Below are positions 31,998 to 36,796 of a stretch of 36,796 nt of DNA, piece after piece. This stretch comes from Actinomyces marseillensis (lineage in GTDB: Bacteria; Actinomycetota; Actinomycetes; Actinomycetales; Actinomycetaceae). A program made the translations under genes and the position numbers. The stretch lies in assembly GCF_900155605.1 (NCBI RefSeq), contig NZ_LT707420.1, positions 38,620 through 75,415 of the forward strand. Reading direction: 5' to 3'. The notes beneath the pieces are model-generated. The model did no database searches and had not been told where the DNA came from. It saw only the letters and a program-made list of their open reading frames with translations. Every line of letters begins with the position of its first letter. The stretch's first letter is position 1.

Positions 31998-33287
31998 ATG
32001 GGTGCCGATGCACCTCAGTGGCTTTTTAGTTCCTTTGTGGACGCGATGCAAGACATCGGGGCGAGCGCCCCGATTCCTGTTCTTGAGGCTGAAGCGCGTG
32101 ACTTAATTTCTCGGTGGAATGCCCAAGGACGTTTTCTTCACAACACCCGTCACCTGCTGAAGACCCTGTCGCGTATTGACGAGATCGCTTCAACCGCGCA
32201 CGATCCCGACGTACTTCGAGTTGCTCTGTGGTACCAGGGGGCAGTACTCAATCGTAGTTTTGACATCTTCCGCCGCGGCGAAACGGGCGACGAGCAAGAG
32301 TTTGCGTCGCTGTATCACGCGCGTTCGCGCATGGAGACTCTGGGAGTGAGCGAGGATGTGATCTCGCGTATCCAAGAGCTCATGATGGCCCTGTTCACTC
32401 ATCGCGCGGATCCTTCCGATATGGACGCTCAAGTCCTTATCGATGCGGATTTGGGAATGCTTGCCGCAAGCCCGCAGGATTTCAAGCGTTTCCGCGAGGC
32501 CTTGCGCCAAGAATGTACAGACTTGTGCGATCTTGAGTTCTTCCGTGCGCGCCGGTTAGCAATTCGTAAGATCTTGAAGCGCGAGCAAATTTTCCACTCC
32601 CCTCTGGCCACCTGCTGGGAAGAAACGGCGCGCGCCAATCTTGAGGCTGAAAGCACGAAGCTGACGCGCCTTCTGAAGGACGCCGAGGCCGCCGGTGAGA
32701 TCACCGATAGCGACGACGACTTCGACGTCGAGGACGGCCCGCAGGAGACTTCCCTTGACACTCCCGCCTCGGGGACGATGATCATTAGGCGCCGCCACCT
32801 CAATATCAAGAACCACACTCAGCCTTTTGACCGCGTTGATGAGGGGCTTTCCGCTCCTAGTCTGCCGTACGCAGTTGTTGAGTTGCCGGAGTCAAAGATT
32901 GCCCTGACCTCTGAAGATCTTTCCACTGACGAGACCCCTTCGCAGGAAAATCCTCAGGTGCAGCCGAGCGGTGAGCTTGGTGGTGTTTCTGCACTGAGTG
33001 ATACTCCTGCGGATACTCTCCCTGCGGCCGTTACGCCGACGGATACCACACTTGCGGGCGATGCGGCTGTCAGCTCCGCGGCCGTCGGCAGCACACAAGA
33101 TGATGCCCTCGAAGCAAGCGCAACGCCTCTTGCCGAGGTTCCCACAGTGGAACGGCCCTTGGTGTCGACGCCTCCATCAACGGGCTCTGAGAGGACTCAG
33201 AAGAGCTTAGCGGACGAGGACGATACTTCTTCTTTGGAATCCGCTATTGAGGATCTCGATATTCCTGCACCCCCGCCGTTGTCCTGA
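31998..33287 (+). CDS. HD-phosphohydrolase relative with altered HD dyad (429 aa)
   Basis: Residues about 1-225 resemble the predicted metal-dependent HD phosphohydrolases of COG4339: LHNTRHLLKTL (His48, His52), ALWYQGAVLN where relatives read WFHDAVYD, and LIDADLGMLAA. The HD pair is replaced by Gln80-Gly81, so metal binding is probably lost. Residues about 230-429 are acidic, Ser/Thr/Pro-rich and probably disordered, an unusual extension for the family. The ATG at 31998 follows AGGAG by 9 nt. It lies 134 bp after the kinase gene; a TAACAT hexamer in the gap could be its own promoter. The function is not known; it could be a binding or regulatory pseudoenzyme. Confidence 0.75.
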   Translation: MGADAPQWLFSSFVDAMQDIGASAPIPVLEAEARDLISRWNAQGRFLHNTRHLLKTLSRIDEIASTAHDPDVLRVALWYQGAVLNRSFDIFRRGETGDEQEFASLYHARSRMETLGVSEDVISRIQELMMALFTHRADPSDMDAQVLIDADLGMLAASPQDFKRFREALRQECTDLCDLEFFRARRLAIRKILKREQIFHSPLATCWEETARANLEAESTKLTRLLKDAEAAGEITDSDDDFDVEDGPQETSLDTPASGTMIIRRRHLNIKNHTQPFDRVDEGLSAPSLPYAVVELPESKIALTSEDLSTDETPSQENPQVQPSGELGGVSALSDTPADTLPAAVTPTDTTLAGDAAVSSAAVGSTQDDALEASATPLAEVPTVERPLVSTPPSTGSERTQKSLADEDDTSSLESAIEDLDIPAPPPLS

Positions 33288-33342
33288 GCGTTTTCTTATT
33301 CTGTATCTGGCGAATTGGATTTAGGGCTCTGAATCCTTGTAT

Positions 33343-33378
33343 TTGTCCACAGTGCGCGAGTTAATCCTTTTTTCCACA
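33343..33378 (+). promoter_or_regulatory. Two DnaA-box-like direct repeats
   Basis: TTGTCCACA (33343-33351), the actinobacterial DnaA-box consensus, and TTTTCCACA (33370-33378) lie 27 bp apart in the same orientation. Each is followed by a similar GT-rich/GCG segment. They sit 80-115 bp before the WXG100 start codon. Two boxes do not make an origin. Confidence 0.4.
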
Positions 33379-33457
33379 GTTTGCGGTACACGATCGGCGG
33401 CAGAGCACTGAGCTTTCCTAGGCTGTGAGCACTATTTTTCTCACGCTAGGAGGAATT

Positions 33458-33748
33458 ATGACCGTCTATTCGGTTGACTCTGGCCAGGTCGCATCCTGTG
33501 CCTCTCGTATCCAGGTGACCTGCGACAGTATTCGCGGGGAGGTTTCTGCTTTGATGCATGAACTCCTTGCCCTGAAAGACTCGTGGCAAGGAGCTGCATC
33601 AGCGCAGTTTTCGGAGTCTGTCTCGTCATGGCAAACCACCCAAGCACAGGTCGAAACATCCTTGGATCAAATATCGACCTCGCTTTCGCACGCCGCACAA
33701 GTCTATGCGGATGCCGAAGCGCAGAGTATGGGGCTCTTTGCACATTAA
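33458..33748 (+). CDS. WXG100-family (EsxA-like) secreted protein (96 aa)
   Basis: A small helical hairpin protein of the type VII secretion substrate family. The central turn reads SWQG, matching WxG. The length of 96 residues is canonical, and the C-terminal helix has YADAE, the YxxxE secretion signal. Two cysteines near residues 14 and 22 in helix 1 are unusual. The ATG at 33458 follows AGGAGG by 4 nt. No second WXG100 gene, EccC or other type VII component is nearby, so it is an orphan substrate here. Confidence 0.9.
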   Translation: MTVYSVDSGQVASCASRIQVTCDSIRGEVSALMHELLALKDSWQGAASAQFSESVSSWQTTQAQVETSLDQISTSLSHAAQVYADAEAQSMGLFAH

Positions 33749-33751
33749 AAG

Positions 33752-33787
33752 CCGTTGGGGGGCGCCGCATGGCGCGCCCCCCAACGG
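33752..33787. terminator. Terminator between the WXG100 gene and groL
   Basis: A 14-bp perfect GC-rich stem (33752-33765 with 33774-33787) has an 8-nt loop and lies 4 bp past the WXG100 stop. It also faces the convergent groL. Confidence 0.88.
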
Positions 33788-33823
33788 GACTTAACCAGAA
33801 ATGGTGTCTGAATCCTTAGCGGA

Positions 33824-35455
<1,632 letters not shown>

Positions 35456-35535
35456 CTATCCTTCCGCGATGCGGATTGGACCGATGCCCGCGACGGACGA
35501 CTCAGGTTCCTCCAGAGCCTCACCGGCCTTAGTGC

Positions 35536-35562
35536 TTATCACTCGGCACTCCCGAGTGCTAA
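35536..35562. promoter_or_regulatory. CIRCE operator, groL-proximal
   Basis: TTATCACTC-N9-GAGTGCTAA matches the CIRCE consensus TTAGCACTC-N9-GAGTGCTAA at 17 of 18 bases. It lies 87 bp before the groL ATG and is the binding site of the HrcA repressor. Confidence 0.92.
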
Positions 35563-35570
35563 GTCCAAGT

Positions 35571-35597
35571 CTGGCACTCTCAGCCCCAGAGTGCAAG
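35571..35597. promoter_or_regulatory. Second CIRCE-like operator
   Basis: CTGGCACTC-N9-GAGTGCAAG matches CIRCE at 14 of 18 bases with the exact 9-nt spacing. Its centre is 35 bp from that of the first element, so the two sit at roughly 3.3 helical turns. Confidence 0.75.
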
Positions 35598-35621
35598 ACG
35601 GGCGACAGGAGTTCACCGATA

Positions 35622-35650
35622 AAGAAAAACCCCGGTACCACGTACCGGGG
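35622..35650 (-). terminator. Rho-independent terminator of tRNA-Asn
   Basis: A 9-bp perfect stem ccccggtac/gtaccgggg with a 3-nt loop is followed on the minus strand by TTTTTCTT. It lies 5 bp past the tRNA. Confidence 0.93.
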
Positions 35651-35655
35651 AGAAG

Positions 35656-35727
35656 CTCCCGCGACTGGATTCGAACCAGTAACCGTCCGATTAACAGTCG
35701 GATGCTCTGCCGTTGAGCTACGCGGGA
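35656..35727 (-). tRNA. tRNA-Asn (GTT anticodon)
   Basis: A 72-nt cloverleaf. The acceptor is TCCCGCG paired with CGCGGGA, the discriminator is G, and the anticodon stem CCGAC/GTCGG-type arm carries loop TGTTAAT, anticodon GTT. The T loop is TTCGAAT. CCA is not encoded. A terminator follows directly. Confidence 0.95.
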
Positions 35728-35813
35728 AAGCGACAAAAAGAAATAGTACCGATGAAGTGGGCCAAGAGCAAATCCGAAAAGGGCATTCACTCATGGCCTG
35801 CCTCACACACCAA

Positions 35814-36608
35814 TCACACCCATTCGGGATTGTCGGTATCCACACCGCTATCACGAGCCACACACTCAATTGCAGACGCGAGCCATTGAGCAAAACCGTC
35901 GAGTTGCGAGTCGTAGTGCGAGCGGAAACGCTCGTCGTGAATGTAGGAACGAGAAATTACATAGTGCTTCGCAGGGGTCACCGGGAAGAACTCGCTGAGC
36001 AATTCCCGATGCGAGGCAACAAGAGCTGCCGCCTCGTCACTATCGGGGGCAACGCCCTTGCGAATGGCTGCGATCATGTCCTTCTCGACCTGTTGAAAAC
36101 GGTCAGCATTTCCCTGCCAGTCCTTCGCACTCCACGACGCAGTGCGGCGCTGAGATTCCTGCCAGTCTGCACTGTCACCGTAGAGTTGTTCAGCTTCCTC
36201 CTGATGCGCGGCAAAGTCAGCATCCCCAAGGATTACCCCGATCTCTTCCACGCTGAGAGAATTCTCGTTCATTGCATCCTCCAATAAGGTATCGATTGCT
36301 TCGATCATTTTGTCCGTCTGATGGCGATGAGCAATAAGGCTCTCTCGCTGACGTTTGAGGTGCTCAATCGCAGAGTCACCGGAATCGAGGAGTGTCTTGA
36401 TGTCCCCCAGTTTCATCCCCGTCGCTCGGTAGATGATGATCCTTTGGACCCGAGCACAGTCCTCGACCGAGTAGAGCCGGTAGTTTGACCAGCTCCGTTC
36501 GGCAGGAGCGAGGAGCCCCTGTGCTTCCCAGTGGTGAAGCGTTCGCACCGTCAACGAGAAACGCTCAGCGACCTCACCAACGGTGTAGAGATTGTTGTCA
36601 TCGCTCAT
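35814..36608 (-). CDS. MerR-TipAS regulator (264 aa)
   Basis: An N-terminal MerR winged HTH (about 5-72: YTVGEVAERFSLTVRTLHHWEAQGLLAPAERSWSNYRLYS) and dimer helix (about 78-112) are followed by a C-terminal TipAS domain (about 140-258), the antibiotic-recognition fold of Streptomyces TipA. Relatives bind thiopeptides and other lipophilic drugs and activate their own promoter. The start is the ATG at 36608: CACAAT lies exactly 7 nt before it, and the ATG at 36617 falls inside that -10. No resistance gene is adjacent, so it may be autoregulatory and act by drug binding. Confidence 0.9.
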   Translation of the reverse strand: MSDDNNLYTVGEVAERFSLTVRTLHHWEAQGLLAPAERSWSNYRLYSVEDCARVQRIIIYRATGMKLGDIKTLLDSGDSAIEHLKRQRESLIAHRHQTDKMIEAIDTLLEDAMNENSLSVEEIGVILGDADFAAHQEEAEQLYGDSADWQESQRRTASWSAKDWQGNADRFQQVEKDMIAAIRKGVAPDSDEAAALVASHRELLSEFFPVTPAKHYVISRSYIHDERFRSHYDSQLDGFAQWLASAIECVARDSGVDTDNPEWV

Positions 36609-36615
36609 GTCAATC

Positions 36616-36646
36616 ATTGTGAAGTCTCACGTCGCGTCATGCTCAA
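36616..36646 (-). promoter_or_regulatory. MerR-type promoter of the TipAS regulator
   Basis: A -35 TTGAGC (36641-36646), a 19-nt spacer and a -10 CACAAT (36616-36621) lie on the minus strand. A 19-bp spacer is the hallmark of promoters that MerR proteins untwist. The start of transcription would coincide with the ATG at 36608. Confidence 0.65.
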
Positions 36647-36689
36647 GTCGAATGCGCACGAGATTGCGAAGCTGCCACTTCACGAGGCC

Positions 36690-36796
36690 GCGCTCGGTTG
36701 CGTGGCCGGGTGCGGCGGCAGGGCCTGGCCGGGCTTCGAGCCGACGCGCCGAGCGAAAGCTCGCAGCGCGGACGGTGAGCGGGCGGGCCGTCGCAC
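36690..36796. other. Abruptly GC-rich terminal segment, no gene recognised
   Basis: The last roughly 107 bases are clearly richer in G+C than the rest of the window, with runs such as gggcgggccg. They contain a short cgagc-gaaa-gctcg hairpin. No open frame continues a known gene. It may be the edge of a different element or an assembly-end artefact. Confidence 0.4.

Noticed and set aside
33343-33378. Replication origin
   Set aside because: Only two DnaA boxes, no AT-rich unwinding element and no dnaA/dnaN genes nearby.

Overview
The window looks like the chromosome of a mid-GC actinomycete of the family Actinomycetaceae (Schaalia/Actinomyces-like). The evidence is class-E-type LAHTG sorting signals, a DtxR regulator with all its metal ligands, a c-di-AMP riboswitch before an NlpC/P60 hydrolase, a TPM-PspA pair, a DUF3027 gene beside a cold-shock gene, a CIRCE-controlled groL, and the order bPH2-bPH2-DUF2520-panC-panD-lysS. 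The genus is inferred; no rRNA is present. No transposase, integrase, CRISPR array or phage gene was seen.

Region 1 (1-8223) is the accessory part: five tandem minus-strand paralogues for secreted, sortase-anchored adhesins that resemble the N2-N3 dock-lock-latch fold of MSCRAMM proteins. The first is cut by the window edge. Positions 1-1746 repeat as 1747-3492 with no difference that I could find by eye. The repeat junction falls inside the coding sequence, and base 1 of the window is exactly the junction phase. All five genes share a promoter module: an extended -10 ending 50-51 nt before the ATG, a GTCAC-N4-GTGAC inverted repeat in the leader (degenerate in the fifth gene), and an AGAAAG ribosome-binding site. 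Three of the four distinct upstream regions also carry far-upstream conserved blocks.

Region 2 (8224-16768, minus strand) holds an MFS exporter, tRNA-Arg(CCT), a tandem universal stress protein, an NlpC/P60 hydrolase under a ydaO-type c-di-AMP riboswitch, a DtxR/IdeR-type regulator, a second MFS exporter, an AzgA/PbuG-type purine permease, and an overlapping cold-shock/DUF3027 pair.

Region 3 (16863-23141) holds TPM-domain and PspA envelope-stress genes (+), which converge through a strong hairpin on a NYN-domain nuclease (-). Glycerol kinase (-) follows, facing a divergent SorC-family regulator (+).

Region 4 (23264-29542, minus strand) is a probable operon of two bPH2 membrane proteins, a DUF2520 Rossmann dehydrogenase (possible ketopantoate reductase), panC and panD, then lysS. 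Divergent from it (29650-33748, plus strand) are a PhoP/PhoR-like two-component system, an HD-phosphohydrolase relative whose HD dyad reads Gln-Gly, and an orphan WXG100 protein.

Region 5 (33824-36608, minus strand) has groL without groES behind two CIRCE operators, tRNA-Asn(GTT) with its terminator, and a MerR-TipAS regulator whose promoter has the 19-bp MerR-type spacer. The last roughly 107 bases are abruptly GC-rich and contain no recognisable gene.

Several genes (TPM, sorC-like, lysS, the first bPH2 gene, the response regulator, merR) have a -10-like hexamer 6-7 nt before the start codon and no Shine-Dalgarno, so they are probably translated from leaderless mRNAs.
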